Shown piece after piece: positions 1 to 8,488 of a stretch of DNA of 64,000 bases. The translations under genes and the position numbers were made by a program. Numbering within the stretch: position 1 is the first letter of the stretch; every line of letters starts with the position of its first letter. The notes beneath the pieces are model-generated. The model saw only the letters and a program-made list of their open reading frames with translations. It was not told where the DNA came from and made no database searches. Source of the DNA: an uncultured Allomuricauda sp. Its GTDB lineage: Bacteria > Bacteroidota > Bacteroidia > Flavobacteriales > Flavobacteriaceae. The stretch spans positions 682,001-746,000 of the forward strand of contig NZ_CANLYK010000002.1 in NCBI RefSeq assembly GCF_947495325.1, written 5' to 3'.

Positions 1-372
1 AGTATTATTTTACAGTTAACTGATGTGGACATCAGCTCACAAGATATTGAAGGTTGGTTGGTGGCAAGTTCTGGCGCGTTAACAGTAGCTTTGGATGTAA
101 CCATAGACGAAGACCTAAGAAAAGAGGGCATTGCAAGAGAACTTGTAAATAGAATTCAAAACCTTAGAAAGGAATCTGGATTTGAAGTTACTGATAGAAT
201 AGATATAAAAATATTGAAAGACGGTTTTGTGGAAAGTGCGGTTTCCAGTAACGAAGATTATATTAAAACAGAAACCTTGACCGCTGAACTGAATTTTGAG
301 GAAAAATTAGATAAAGGTATAGCTATTGCCTTTGATGAAGTAAATACAAAATTGTTTATCCAAAAACATTAG
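1..372 (+). CDS. ileS: Isoleucyl-tRNA synthetase, C-terminal end (5' truncated by window)
   Basis: The reading frame is open from the first base and ends at a TAG at 370-372, so only about the last 123 residues are present. They match the C-terminal end of class I isoleucyl-tRNA synthetases of the eukaryote-like type. The segment EGIARELVNRIQNLRKESGF is the conserved helix just before the C-terminal domain. The enzyme charges tRNA-Ile in the cytoplasm. The next gene starts 3 bases after the stop, and lspA lies further on; the ileS-dksA-lspA order is common in Bacteroidota. The catalytic HIGH and KMSKS motifs lie outside the window. Confidence 0.93.
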   Translation, partial: SIILQLTDVDISSQDIEGWLVASSGALTVALDVTIDEDLRKEGIARELVNRIQNLRKESGFEVTDRIDIKILKDGFVESAVSSNEDYIKTETLTAELNFEEKLDKGIAIAFDEVNTKLFIQKH

Positions 373-375
373 AAC

Positions 376-759
376 ATGGCACAAGATTTAAAAGTAAGAT
401 ACTCGGATAAAGATCTAGGAGAGTTTAGAAAGTTAATTGAAGAAAAAATAGATAAGGCCAACCAACATTTAGAGCTACTTAAAAGCGCGTATATGAATGA
501 TGGCAACAATGGTACAGATGATACCTCACCAACATTCAAAGCTTTTGAGGAGGGTTCCGCTACCATGAGTAAGGAGGCCAATACACAGTTGGCAATTCGC
601 CAAGAAAAGTTCATAAGAGATTTAAAGAATGCATTGCTTAGAATAGAGAACAAAACCTATGGTATTTGCCGCGTGACAGGAAAGTTGATCAATAAGGAAC
701 GATTAAAATTAGTTCCGCATGCTACCTTGAGCATAGAGGCAAAAAACATGCAGAAATAA
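376..759 (+). CDS. TraR/DksA family transcriptional regulator without zinc cysteines
   Basis: This 127-residue protein is a DksA-type RNA polymerase secondary-channel binder. It has an N-terminal coiled-coil region (about residues 10-85) and a C-terminal zinc-finger-like module. The C-terminal part reads YGICRVTGKLINKERLKLVP and continues PHATLSIEAKN. Of the four cysteines expected in a C4 zinc finger only the first is kept; the others are T, S and A, so classical zinc binding is unlikely. This form is usual in Bacteroidota. It lies 3 bases after ileS and is almost certainly co-transcribed with it. A rho-independent terminator follows directly. The family acts with ppGpp in growth-rate control, which is inferred here. 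Confidence 0.85.
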   Translation: MAQDLKVRYSDKDLGEFRKLIEEKIDKANQHLELLKSAYMNDGNNGTDDTSPTFKAFEEGSATMSKEANTQLAIRQEKFIRDLKNALLRIENKTYGICRVTGKLINKERLKLVPHATLSIEAKNMQK

Positions 760-763
760 TAAG

Positions 764-784
764 AACGCCGCAAGGCGTTTTTTT
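764..784 (+). terminator. Rho-independent terminator after the dksA-like gene
   Basis: A perfect 6-bp stem (AACGCC / GGCGTT) with loop GCAA is followed by five T residues. It lies 5 bases after the dksA-like stop codon and runs into the start region of the next gene, whose ATG is at 789. Confidence 0.8.
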
Positions 785-788
785 GTTT

Positions 789-1409
789 ATGAAAGGGATA
801 CTTTTTGTTTTAAGCTTTTTCTGCTTACTGAATCTTCAGGGCCAAAAATTGGTTAAAAAGGCATTTTTAAGCGAAAGGACTAAGGACATCGAAATAAATT
901 CTGAACATTGTTACCTAGTTGACCTTTACACAGCTAATACAAACGAAATACACGTTGAGGCCGAGATCGAAGGCGAGTATTCCAAGGATTTGGTAATTAC
1001 AATAGAAGAAAATGAAACTACGGTTTTGATAAGTGCAGGATTTCAGCCAAACTTTAACAACCCAAATGATAAGTTGAGCGCCCATAAGATAATTTCCATT
1101 AAACTGAATATAACAGTTCCAAATGATAAGCGTGTTTTTGTTTACGGCACAAATAGCAATGTAACAATGAAGGGGAACTATGAAAATTTAAAGGTGAAAC
1201 TATTGGATGGAAATTGTTCCATTGACAATGTAGGCGATAGGGTTGAGGTAACCACTCAAAAAGGTAATATTTTGCTTATAGCGGATAATGGGAATATAAT
1301 GGTCGAAAGCACTTATGGTAAAGTTGTAAAAGAGCATATCCCACAAGGACAAAACCAATATAGTTTGAAGACGATTGAAGGAAATATCAATCTAAGGAAA
1401 ACGAAATAA
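789..1409 (+). CDS. Exported hypothetical protein, DUF4097-like
   Basis: A 206-residue protein with a clear N-terminal signal peptide (MKGILFVLSFFCLLNLQGQ). The ATG at 789 was preferred to an in-frame TTG at 783, which would lie inside the terminator. After the signal the chain is rich in short beta-strands with repeated G-N/D turns (VTMKGNYENLKVKLLDGNCS and similar), which resembles the beta-helical putative-adhesin domain DUF4097. No catalytic motif is visible. It probably sits in the periplasm or on the surface. It is inserted between the dksA-like gene and lspA, which are often adjacent in relatives. The function is unknown. Confidence 0.72.
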   Translation: MKGILFVLSFFCLLNLQGQKLVKKAFLSERTKDIEINSEHCYLVDLYTANTNEIHVEAEIEGEYSKDLVITIEENETTVLISAGFQPNFNNPNDKLSAHKIISIKLNITVPNDKRVFVYGTNSNVTMKGNYENLKVKLLDGNCSIDNVGDRVEVTTQKGNILLIADNGNIMVESTYGKVVKEHIPQGQNQYSLKTIEGNINLRKTK

Positions 1410-1415
1410 TATCCA

Positions 1416-1423
1416 TACTTTTG
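1416..1423 (+). promoter_or_regulatory. Bacteroidota -7 promoter box upstream of lspA
   Basis: TACTTTTG matches the Bacteroidota -7 consensus TAnnTTTG exactly and ends 19 bases before the lspA ATG. No TTG at the expected -33 distance is evident, so the assignment rests on the -7 box alone. Confidence 0.4.
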
Positions 1424-1442
1424 CGCAATCTGTTTTAAAGAC

Positions 1443-2075
1443 ATGAATTTAAAGAAGTCCCTCATAATCATTGTATTGGTCTTGCTTATAGATCAAATAA
1501 GTAAAGTTTACGTAAAAACCCATTTTTTCCTTGGAGAACCTTTTGAAGTTTTTAGTTGGTTCAAGATATTGTTCATAGAAAATGAAGGAGCGGCATGGGG
1601 TACTAAACTCAGTGATTTGCTTCCTATATCAGAATCTGTTGGGAAGTTGGTTCTAACTATTTTTAGACTTTTCGCCATTTTTGGAATCGGATATTGGTTA
1701 TGGGATATCATAAAGAAACAATCTCCCAAAACTTTGATTTTGGCAGTTTCCCTCATATTTGCAGGAGCAATGGGAAACATTATCGATTCTGTTTTTTACG
1801 GGATGATCTTTGATCACAGCAACAGCCAAGTAGCAACACTCTTTTCTGACGAACCTTACGGAAAACTGTTTTATGGAAAAGTAGTTGATATGCTTTACTT
1901 TCCCTTGATAGATACCACTTGGCCAGAATGGGTACCTTCTATTGGTGGGAGTCGTTTTCGCTTTTTTGAACCGGTTTTTAATATTGCGGATACGGCAATC
2001 AGTACTGGTGTGGGAATATTGATTGTATTCAACAAAAAAGCCTTTCCAAAACAGGACAAGCCAATAGAAGATTAA
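1443..2075 (+). CDS. lspA: Lipoprotein signal peptidase (signal peptidase II)
   Basis: A 210-residue integral membrane aspartyl protease that removes the signal peptide from prolipoproteins after lipid attachment. Four transmembrane segments are visible (about residues 5-22, 70-90, 97-115 and 180-200). The family signatures are present: IDQISKVYVK near the N-terminus, NEGAAWG, GNIIDSVFYG with the first catalytic Asp, and FNIADTAIS with the second. It is longer than the E. coli enzyme because of an insert of about 40 residues between the two catalytic Asp motifs, usual for Bacteroidota. The stop overlaps the convergent 5-formyl-THF cyclo-ligase gene by 4 bases. Its substrates include the many lipoproteins in this window. 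Confidence 0.95.
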   Translation: MNLKKSLIIIVLVLLIDQISKVYVKTHFFLGEPFEVFSWFKILFIENEGAAWGTKLSDLLPISESVGKLVLTIFRLFAIFGIGYWLWDIIKKQSPKTLILAVSLIFAGAMGNIIDSVFYGMIFDHSNSQVATLFSDEPYGKLFYGKVVDMLYFPLIDTTWPEWVPSIGGSRFRFFEPVFNIADTAISTGVGILIVFNKKAFPKQDKPIED

Positions 2076-2632
2076 AATTTATAAACCCTTTTTGGGGTAA
2101 TACAGTAATTCAATTTTACATCGTTCTCATGAATGTCACTTATGCTTTCTTCAGCTTCGAAGAGGGAAAGTCCAATTTTAATGGTTTCGGGTCTACATTT
2201 CAGCAAGAACGTATCATAATAACCTTTTCCATAGCCAACACGATTTCCTTTTACATCAAAAGCTAGCAAGGGAACAAAAACAACATCTATTTGGTTCTCT
2301 GGAATTTTAATCCCATCCACGGGTTCTGGTATATGCCACTTATTTTTCTTGAAAGCTGTGTTGTCAGTCAATAGGTAGTTTTCCATTGAATCTTCACCAC
2401 TTACCTTAGGGATAACAACATTTTTATCTTTCCCTTGAAGAAGTGTCATAATTGGAAGGGTGTCAACCTCTTTGTTTTCCTCAATACTTAGAAAAATATG
2501 GAAATAAAAAAAATCCCATATAGGGATTTGAAGTACATGATTTGCTAAAAGTATACTATTATCTGAGATTTTGGAAGAGTTCAACTCTTCTCTCAAATTT
2601 TTATATTTTATTCTTAGTTCATGCTTCAACAT
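2072..2632 (-). CDS. 5-formyltetrahydrofolate cyclo-ligase
   Basis: A 186-residue cytoplasmic enzyme that converts 5-formyl-THF to 5,10-methenyl-THF with ATP (EC 6.3.3.2). Visible features are the basic N-terminal helix with KYKNLREEL, the central FVPLLAFDVKGNRVGYGKGY stretch, and the signature GYGKGYYDTFL, which binds ATP and phosphate. The length is normal for the family. The start is an ATG at 2632. It is convergent with lspA (4-base overlap) and appears to be a single-gene unit. Confidence 0.93.
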   Translation of the reverse strand: MLKHELRIKYKNLREELNSSKISDNSILLANHVLQIPIWDFFYFHIFLSIEENKEVDTLPIMTLLQGKDKNVVIPKVSGEDSMENYLLTDNTAFKKNKWHIPEPVDGIKIPENQIDVVFVPLLAFDVKGNRVGYGKGYYDTFLLKCRPETIKIGLSLFEAEESISDIHENDVKLNYCITPKRVYKF

Positions 2633-3226
2633 CTAGTGTTGAAATTTTTTGGGGTGGTGTTCTGGGGAACCCTTTTTTTATTGTTCTCTGGTTGAAACAG
2701 AGAAAAAGATTTTGAAGAAAAGCATCAAAATCAAGTACATTCCCAAAACGATAACATAATTTTCCATCGATTTGTTTTTGATATGTCTAAATGTAAGTAA
2801 AAGAATTGAAAAATTCACCATGAAATGCATCTTTTATCGACGAACTGCAACATTTTTAGCAACAGTTTAACAAATTTGCTAATGCTTTATGATGAATATA
2901 ACAACTCTTTTTTCATAAATACCTGAAAATGAATAAGATGTATTTTTTAGGTAAAAAAAGAAATTTATGAGAAAAAGCTTAATAGTTAAGGTTAAGTATT
3001 TTTTTTCTGTCAAAATAAACATCTAAACCCCTCAATTTATCAAATTTGAACTTCCTTACTTATTGAGAAAAGTCAAAATTAATAATTTGAAAACTGCAAA
3101 AAGAAGTGATTCCACTGTGCTGAACCCCTCTTTTAAATTAGCCAAGGTGCTTTGTTGGTCAATTTTAATTAAAAACACAGGTATTAAAACTTATTTTTGT
3201 TCTAGCGTCAATTTTTCGGAAGTAAT
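2633..3226. other. Intergenic region between cyclo-ligase and uvrC
   Basis: About 590 bases of AT-rich sequence with no long gene. It contains a possible 29-codon membrane-peptide ORF on the minus strand (2678-2767, listed separately). A TATTTTTG sequence at 3192-3199 fits the Bacteroidota -7 box and lies 27 bases before the uvrC ATG. An open frame at 3063-3260 on the plus strand lacks coding character and overlaps the uvrC start. Confidence 0.5.
2678..2767 (-). CDS. Possible 29-residue membrane miniprotein
   Basis: An ATG-started frame encodes a peptide with one hydrophobic helix (YVIVLGMYLILMLFFKIFF) followed by a short polar tail SVSTREQ. The composition is that of a single-pass inner-membrane miniprotein. 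It lies 45 bases upstream of the start of the cyclo-ligase gene on the same strand, so the two could be co-transcribed. Such short hydrophobic frames also arise by chance in AT-rich DNA. No function can be given. Confidence 0.35.
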   Translation of the reverse strand: MENYVIVLGMYLILMLFFKIFFSVSTREQ

Positions 3227-5017
3227 ATGTCCAATACATCATCCATCAATGTTCAGATAAGCGTTTTACCCAACGACCCGGGGGTGTATCAGTTCTTTGA
3301 TGCGGAGGATAAAATTCTATACGTTGGGAAGGCAAAAAATCTTAGAAAAAGGGTGGCTTCATATTTCAACAAAAAGCAGGAGTATGGCAAAACCCGGGTA
3401 TTGGTTAAAAAGATACATTCCGTTAAACATATTGTGGTAGCCACAGAGTCAGACGCGCTGCTTTTGGAAAATAATCTCATAAAAAAACTTCTGCCCAGAT
3501 ATAATGTCCTTTTAAAAGATGATAAATCCTATCCTTGGATTTGCATTAAAAAAGAACGTTTTCCGAGAATTTTTCCTACGCGCAAATTAATCAAGGATGG
3601 TTCTGAATATTATGGCCCATATACCAGTATGAAGACTGTGAGAACTTTGCTGGATCTGGTCAAAAGTCTATACCCCTTACGAACTTGTAATTATGACCTT
3701 TCGGAAGAAAAGATTTCATCTGGAAAGTATAAAGTGTGTTTGGAATATCATTTGGGGAATTGTTTGGGGCCATGCGAAGGATTACAAAAAGAAGAGGAAT
3801 ATCATAAACAGATAGAAGATATTAGAGAGATTATAAAGGGAAACTTTAAAAGCTCGTTACAATTCTTCAAATCGCAGATGAAAGAGTTGGCGAGTAATAT
3901 GGAGTTTGAAAAAGCACAAAGGATAAAGGATAAGATAGAAATATTGGAAAACTATCAGGTTAAATCTACAGTGGTCAATCCAAAAATCAACAATGTAGAT
4001 GTGTTTACCATTATTTCTGATGAATCCCATGGATATGTAAATTTTTTACAGCTTTCGCACGGTTCAATTACCAGATCACATACCTTGGAAATTAAAAAGA
4101 AACTTGAAGAAACGGATGAAGAATTGTTGCAGTTGGCCATTACCGAGATTAGACAGCGATTTAAGTCAGAGTCCAAAGAAATTTATTTACCATTTCCAGT
4201 AGCCGTTGAAGAAAACCTTAAAGTCACTTTGCCAAAATTGGGAGACAAAAGAAGAATTTTGGAACTTTCAGAACGCAATGCCCGTTTTTTTAGACAAGAT
4301 AGGTTCAAACAGATAAAGATTACCGACCCTGATAGACACACCAAGCGGATTATGGCTCAAATGAAGGCGGATTTGCGACTTTCGGAAGAACCAATTCATA
4401 TTGAATGTTTTGATAATTCCAACATACAGGGCAGTAATCCAGTAGCTGCTTGTGTGGTCTTTAGAAATGGAAAGCCCTTTAAAAAGGATTATCGCCATTT
4501 CAACATAAAGACCGTTGAAGGCCCTGATGATTTTGCAAGTATGGAAGAAGTGGTTTTTAGAAGGTACAAACGACTACTTAATGAAGGTGAGCCATTGCCG
4601 CAGCTAATTGTTATTGATGGTGGCAAGGGTCAATTGTCGGCCTCTCTAAAAAGTTTGGATGTTTTAGGGTTGCGCGGAAAGATTGCCATAATTGGAATTG
4701 CCAAAAGATTGGAAGAGATTTATTTTCCCGAAGATCCAATTCCATTGTATCTGGATAAAAAATCGGAAACTTTAAAAATAATTCAGCAGCTTAGAAATGA
4801 AGCCCATAGATTTGGCATCACCCATCATAGAAACAAAAGAAGTAAGGGAGCTATAAATTCCGAATTGGAAAGCATTGAGGGAATTGGCGAAAAGACAGCA
4901 GAACAATTGTTGAAAAATTATAAGTCGGTTAAACGCATTAAAGAAGCAACCATTGAGAGTTTAGCTGAATCTATAGGTATGGCAAAGGCAAAAAAAATCT
5001 ATAAATCCTTTCATTAA
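3227..5017 (+). CDS. uvrC: Excinuclease ABC subunit C
   Basis: A 596-residue nucleotide-excision-repair endonuclease that makes the 3' and 5' incisions around lesions after UvrAB recognition. Domains in order: GIY-YIG nuclease at about 12-95 (PGVYQFFDAEDKILYVGKAK), a Cys-rich linker at about 150-180, the UVR/UvrB-binding helices at about 205-240 (MEFEKAQRIKDKIEILE), the RNase H-like endonuclease domain (IECFDNSNIQGSNPVAACV, IDGGKGQLSA), and C-terminal helix-hairpin-helix motifs (ESIEGIGEKTAEQLL). It is full length. The next gene starts 9 bases after the stop, so the two are probably co-transcribed. Confidence 0.97.
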   Translation: MSNTSSINVQISVLPNDPGVYQFFDAEDKILYVGKAKNLRKRVASYFNKKQEYGKTRVLVKKIHSVKHIVVATESDALLLENNLIKKLLPRYNVLLKDDKSYPWICIKKERFPRIFPTRKLIKDGSEYYGPYTSMKTVRTLLDLVKSLYPLRTCNYDLSEEKISSGKYKVCLEYHLGNCLGPCEGLQKEEEYHKQIEDIREIIKGNFKSSLQFFKSQMKELASNMEFEKAQRIKDKIEILENYQVKSTVVNPKINNVDVFTIISDESHGYVNFLQLSHGSITRSHTLEIKKKLEETDEELLQLAITEIRQRFKSESKEIYLPFPVAVEENLKVTLPKLGDKRRILELSERNARFFRQDRFKQIKITDPDRHTKRIMAQMKADLRLSEEPIHIECFDNSNIQGSNPVAACVVFRNGKPFKKDYRHFNIKTVEGPDDFASMEEVVFRRYKRLLNEGEPLPQLIVIDGGKGQLSASLKSLDVLGLRGKIAIIGIAKRLEEIYFPEDPIPLYLDKKSETLKIIQQLRNEAHRFGITHHRNKRSKGAINSELESIEGIGEKTAEQLLKNYKSVKRIKEATIESLAESIGMAKAKKIYKSFH

Positions 5018-5026
5018 CAAAAACAA

Positions 5027-7291
5027 ATGAAGAATATTTTAGCCTTACTGATTTTCGTGTTTTTTGGTGCTTTGGGTATATCCCAAACCACTGGGCAAAA
5101 AGAATCACGAAAAATAGGACTTGTTTTAAGTGGAGGTGGAGCTAAGGGCTTAGCCCATATTGGTGCGCTTAAGGTTATTGAAGAAGCTGGGGTGAAAATA
5201 GATTATATAGGAGGAACCAGCATGGGAGCAATAGTTGGTGCGCTTTATGCCTCGGGATATTCTGCACATGAATTGGATTCCATTTTTAGGGTAACCGATT
5301 TTTCAAGTTTAATTCAAGATAATGTGCCCCGGGGAGCTAAAACCTTTTATGAGAAAGAAGATTCAGAGCGTTATGCCCTAGGTCTTCCATTTACAAATTT
5401 CAATGTCACATTTCCACAGGCAATTTCAGGAGGACAGAATATCTATAACGAACTGGTGAGACTTCTTTTTCATGTAAAGGACATTCAAGATTTTAAAAGA
5501 CTGCCCATTCCCTTTTTATGCATTGCCACAAACGTAGAAACAGGAGAACAAGTGCTATTGGATAACGGATATCTTCCGGAAGCAATAATGGCAAGTGGCA
5601 CATTTCCCTCATTATTTGAACCTACAGAAATTGGGGGTGAAATCTTAATAGATGGAGGTGTGGTCAACAACTACCCAATTGACGAACTAAAAAAAATCGG
5701 TGCGAATCTAATTATTGGTGTAGATGTACAACATGGGTTGGCAACTCGTGAATCCTTATCCTCTGCTACGGAAATTCTTCTTCAAATCAATAATTATAGA
5801 ACAGTAAGTGATATGAAGGAGAAAGTGGAAAAAACCGAAATCTACATAAGGCCTGATATTGATGATTTTTCTGTAATTGATTTTGATAAAGGAAGCGAGA
5901 TTGTTGAAAGTGGTGAAAAAGCAGCGTACAAAAAAATAACAGAACTACAGGAAATTGCCAAAAACCAAAATGTATCACCAATGGTTAAAGATGAGGTTTC
6001 AATAGCAGATAGCTTAACCATAAATAGATTGATTATTAGAGGAAATGACAGGTACACCAGAGGCTATATAAAGGGAAAGTTGAGGTTTAACCTAGCTGAA
6101 AAGATTTCATTTAATAAATTAAAACAGGGCATCAACAACTTGTCAGCTACCGGAAACTTTAAAACGATTAGGTATGAACTTACCTCAAATGGATTGGGTA
6201 CGGATCTAATATTGAAATTGAAAGAGGACCCCACCAAAATGTTTTTAAAGATGTCTGCCCATTATGATGATTTATATAAAAGTGCTGCCTTAATCAATTT
6301 TACCAAAAAGAATTTTTTGCTAAAAGATGATGTGGCATCCTTTGATTTTATTCTTGGAGACCATATTAGATATAATATGCAATATTACTTGGACAAAGGA
6401 TTATATTGGAGTTTTGGCATTAATTCTAAGTTTACAGATTTTGATGAGGAAATAGACTTTGAATTGATCCGCACAAATTTCAACGCACCCAATGACCCAA
6501 ATATACGAGAGATAAACCTAGATGTTACGGACCTTACCAACCAGGTATATTTGCAAACTGTATGGCGAGAAGAATTTGCCATAACCCTTGGTGCCGAACA
6601 CAAACTTTTACGATATAGCACAAGAACCCTTAATGAATTGATTGAGGAAAGTGAAACCGCTTTTGTGCCAACAGCTTCCGAACGTACTTTCTTTGAGAAT
6701 TCTAGTTATTTCAGCGCCTATGGAAAAATTACATTAGACACTTATGATGACAAATATTTTCCTACAAAAGGGATATTTTTTGATAGTGATTTTCACCTGT
6801 ATTTATTTTCATCGGATTTTAACGAAAACTTCAAGGAATTTTCAATAGGAAAAGCTAGGTTGGGAACCGTACTTCCATTATTTCATAACCTAAGCCTTCA
6901 GTTGGAAAGTGAGGGAGGTTTTAAATTGGGAACCTCTGGTATAACTTCATTCGATTTTGTGCTTGGAGGTTTTGGAAATGACTTTGTAAATAATTTTATT
7001 CCATTTTTTGGATACGATTTTTTAAGTCTTCCGGGGAACAGTTTTGTAAAAGCATATGGAAAACTGGATTATGAGTTTGCCCCAAAAAACCATTTTTTAT
7101 TTTCTGCAAATTTTGCCAATGTAGCTGATGACTTGTTCCGCACGGGCGAATGGTTTGCTGAACCAAGCTTTTCCGGTTATGGTTTAGGTTATGGTTTTGA
7201 ATCTTTTTTAGGCCCAATTCAAATCTATTATTCCTGGACTCCTGAAATTGACAATAGTAATTTTTTCTTTAGTATAGGGTATTGGTTTTAA
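5027..7291 (+). CDS. Patatin-like phospholipase with outer-membrane barrel (PlpD-like)
   Basis: A 754-residue exported protein with a signal peptide at residues 1-19. The patatin domain (about 28-240) has the oxyanion loop SGGGAKGLAHIG, the nucleophile motif GTSMG (Ser65) and the catalytic Asp in IDGGVVNNYP (Asp209), so the Ser-Asp dyad is intact. It is followed by a POTRA-like segment (about 315-395, starting INRLIIRGNDRYTRGYIKGK) and a long beta-strand-rich C-terminus ending in FSIGYWF, typical of 16-strand Omp85/surface-antigen barrels. The layout matches type Vd autotransporters, in which the lipase is carried by its own barrel. The substrate is probably phospholipid. It is co-directional with uvrC, 9 bases apart. 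Confidence 0.9.
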   Translation: MKNILALLIFVFFGALGISQTTGQKESRKIGLVLSGGGAKGLAHIGALKVIEEAGVKIDYIGGTSMGAIVGALYASGYSAHELDSIFRVTDFSSLIQDNVPRGAKTFYEKEDSERYALGLPFTNFNVTFPQAISGGQNIYNELVRLLFHVKDIQDFKRLPIPFLCIATNVETGEQVLLDNGYLPEAIMASGTFPSLFEPTEIGGEILIDGGVVNNYPIDELKKIGANLIIGVDVQHGLATRESLSSATEILLQINNYRTVSDMKEKVEKTEIYIRPDIDDFSVIDFDKGSEIVESGEKAAYKKITELQEIAKNQNVSPMVKDEVSIADSLTINRLIIRGNDRYTRGYIKGKLRFNLAEKISFNKLKQGINNLSATGNFKTIRYELTSNGLGTDLILKLKEDPTKMFLKMSAHYDDLYKSAALINFTKKNFLLKDDVASFDFILGDHIRYNMQYYLDKGLYWSFGINSKFTDFDEEIDFELIRTNFNAPNDPNIREINLDVTDLTNQVYLQTVWREEFAITLGAEHKLLRYSTRTLNELIEESETAFVPTASERTFFENSSYFSAYGKITLDTYDDKYFPTKGIFFDSDFHLYLFSSDFNENFKEFSIGKARLGTVLPLFHNLSLQLESEGGFKLGTSGITSFDFVLGGFGNDFVNNFIPFFGYDFLSLPGNSFVKAYGKLDYEFAPKNHFLFSANFANVADDLFRTGEWFAEPSFSGYGLGYGFESFLGPIQIYYSWTPEIDNSNFFFSIGYWF

Positions 7292-7509
7292 AAAAGGACA
7301 GAATCGTTGTTTTAGCTAACAGGAATTCAGCGCTGTTTAAAAAACCCAAATAAAAAACGGATTTTGTTCGCTTTCAATTAGACAAAAACCCTCATTTTTT
7401 TACGGGTTTTCTTAACTATTTCCCAAATTAGTGTAAATAGTAGAAAAGGATAGTTAAAGTCCGTTAAAAACTTATTTTCCTACAAAACCTTGATGTATCT
7501 TTACAAAAC

Positions 7510-7612
7510 ATAAGGGGTGGTTCCCTTATAACTTTAAGTATTGGTTTTTCATAATTTAAAGTTTGGTTGGTTATTTAGGAAAAGCCCAGTTATAAGACTG
7601 GGCTTTTTTTTA
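7510..7612 (+). ncRNA. Candidate small structured RNA ending in a terminator
   Basis: Three inverted repeats follow each other with almost no gap. The first is ATAAGGG (7510-7516) / CCCTTAT (7523-7529) with a 6-base loop. The second is AACTTTAA (7530-7537) / TTAAAGTT (7556-7563) with an 18-base loop. The third is AAAAGCCCAGT / ACTGGGCTTTT (7580-7607) followed by T residues, a rho-independent terminator. A near-consensus -7 box (TATCTTTA) lies about 10 bases upstream of the first stem. The terminator is about 290 bases after the patatin stop, too far to be simply its terminator. No known RNA family could be recognised by eye. Confidence 0.4.
7580..7612 (+). terminator. Strong rho-independent terminator
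   Basis: An 11-bp perfect stem with a 6-base loop (TATAAG) runs into eight T residues. It ends the candidate small RNA and may also stop read-through from the uvrC-patatin unit. Confidence 0.85.
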
Positions 7613-7703
7613 TATAATATTTTGGAATAACTTTTGTTTATGTAATTGTTAACTAATAGACACATAAAGTGATTTTAGTACTTTTATGTCAATACAAGAA
7701 GCT

Positions 7704-8483
7704 ATGAAAAAGTTTTGTATCGTTATTTTTCTCTTCATTGCATTGCCGGGCATTGCACAAAAACCCCGTCCAGCTTTTAAAGCAGGCGAGTGGTTAAAAT
7801 TTAGAATACACTACGGATTTCTCAATGCTAGCTATGCGACTTTAAATCTTAGCAAAGATTCTATTGATAGTATCCCCGTGTACCATGTGGTTGGTAGGGG
7901 AAAAACAACGGGTTTTGCTAGTATCTTTTTTAAGGTAGATGATACCTATGAAAGTTATTTTGGCAGAAACGATGGGAAACCATACCGGTTTATTCGAAAA
8001 ATAAACGAGGGAGGGTATACCAAGGACATTGAAATAGATTTTTACCATAATGAGGACAAAGCAATTTTAACGGATAACAAGAACGGCAAAGAATTTAATA
8101 TTCCCGTGCATGACGATATCCAAGATTTATTGTCGGCCTCATATCATTTAAGAAATAGTTACTCACTTGATGAGTTTGAAGTGGGGAAGTCGATTGATAT
8201 GGATATGCTGTTTGATGATGATGGAATTTACAAATTCAAACTTAAATTTTTGGGAAAAGAAGTTATACGAACCAAGTTTGGAAAGGTAGAATGTCTTAAA
8301 TTTAGGCCTTTGGTTCAATCTGGCCGTGTTTTTAAAGAAAATGAAAGCCTTACCCTTTGGGTATCCAATGACTTGAATAAAATCCCTGTACGCATTAAAG
8401 CGGATTTGGCCGTTGGATCATTAAAGGCAGATTTAGAAGCCTATAATGGACTCAGAAACCAGTTTAAAATAATAATGAGATAG
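7704..8483 (+). CDS. DUF3108 domain-containing exported protein
   Basis: A 259-residue protein with a signal peptide (MKKFCIVIFLFIALPGIAQ). The ATG at 7704 was chosen because the lipophilic leader begins there; an in-frame ATG at 7686 would add six residues in front of it. The mature part begins with FKAGEWLKFRIHYGFLNASY, the typical opening of DUF3108 proteins, which are predicted periplasmic beta-rich proteins of unknown role. The tryptophan dioxygenase gene begins 5 bases after its stop, so it is the first gene of a four-gene operon ending with pgi. The biochemical function is unknown. Confidence 0.85.
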   Translation: MKKFCIVIFLFIALPGIAQKPRPAFKAGEWLKFRIHYGFLNASYATLNLSKDSIDSIPVYHVVGRGKTTGFASIFFKVDDTYESYFGRNDGKPYRFIRKINEGGYTKDIEIDFYHNEDKAILTDNKNGKEFNIPVHDDIQDLLSASYHLRNSYSLDEFEVGKSIDMDMLFDDDGIYKFKLKFLGKEVIRTKFGKVECLKFRPLVQSGRVFKENESLTLWVSNDLNKIPVRIKADLAVGSLKADLEAYNGLRNQFKIIMR

Positions 8484-8488
8484 TTTGA

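Larger units (their letters stand above)
7292..7703. other. Hairpin-rich intergenic region
   Basis: About 410 bases without a protein gene. Besides the hairpin series at 7510-7612 (listed separately) it contains an inverted repeat AAAACCC (7385-7391) / GGGTTTT (7404-7410). This could end transcription of the patatin gene or belong to a longer structured RNA. Just before the next gene there is a TACTTTTA sequence close to the start, similar to a -7 box. Confidence 0.5.

Noticed and set aside
3063..3260. Open frame of 65 codons upstream of uvrC
   Set aside because: Overlaps the uvrC start in another frame, has a non-natural composition and no recognisable feature.
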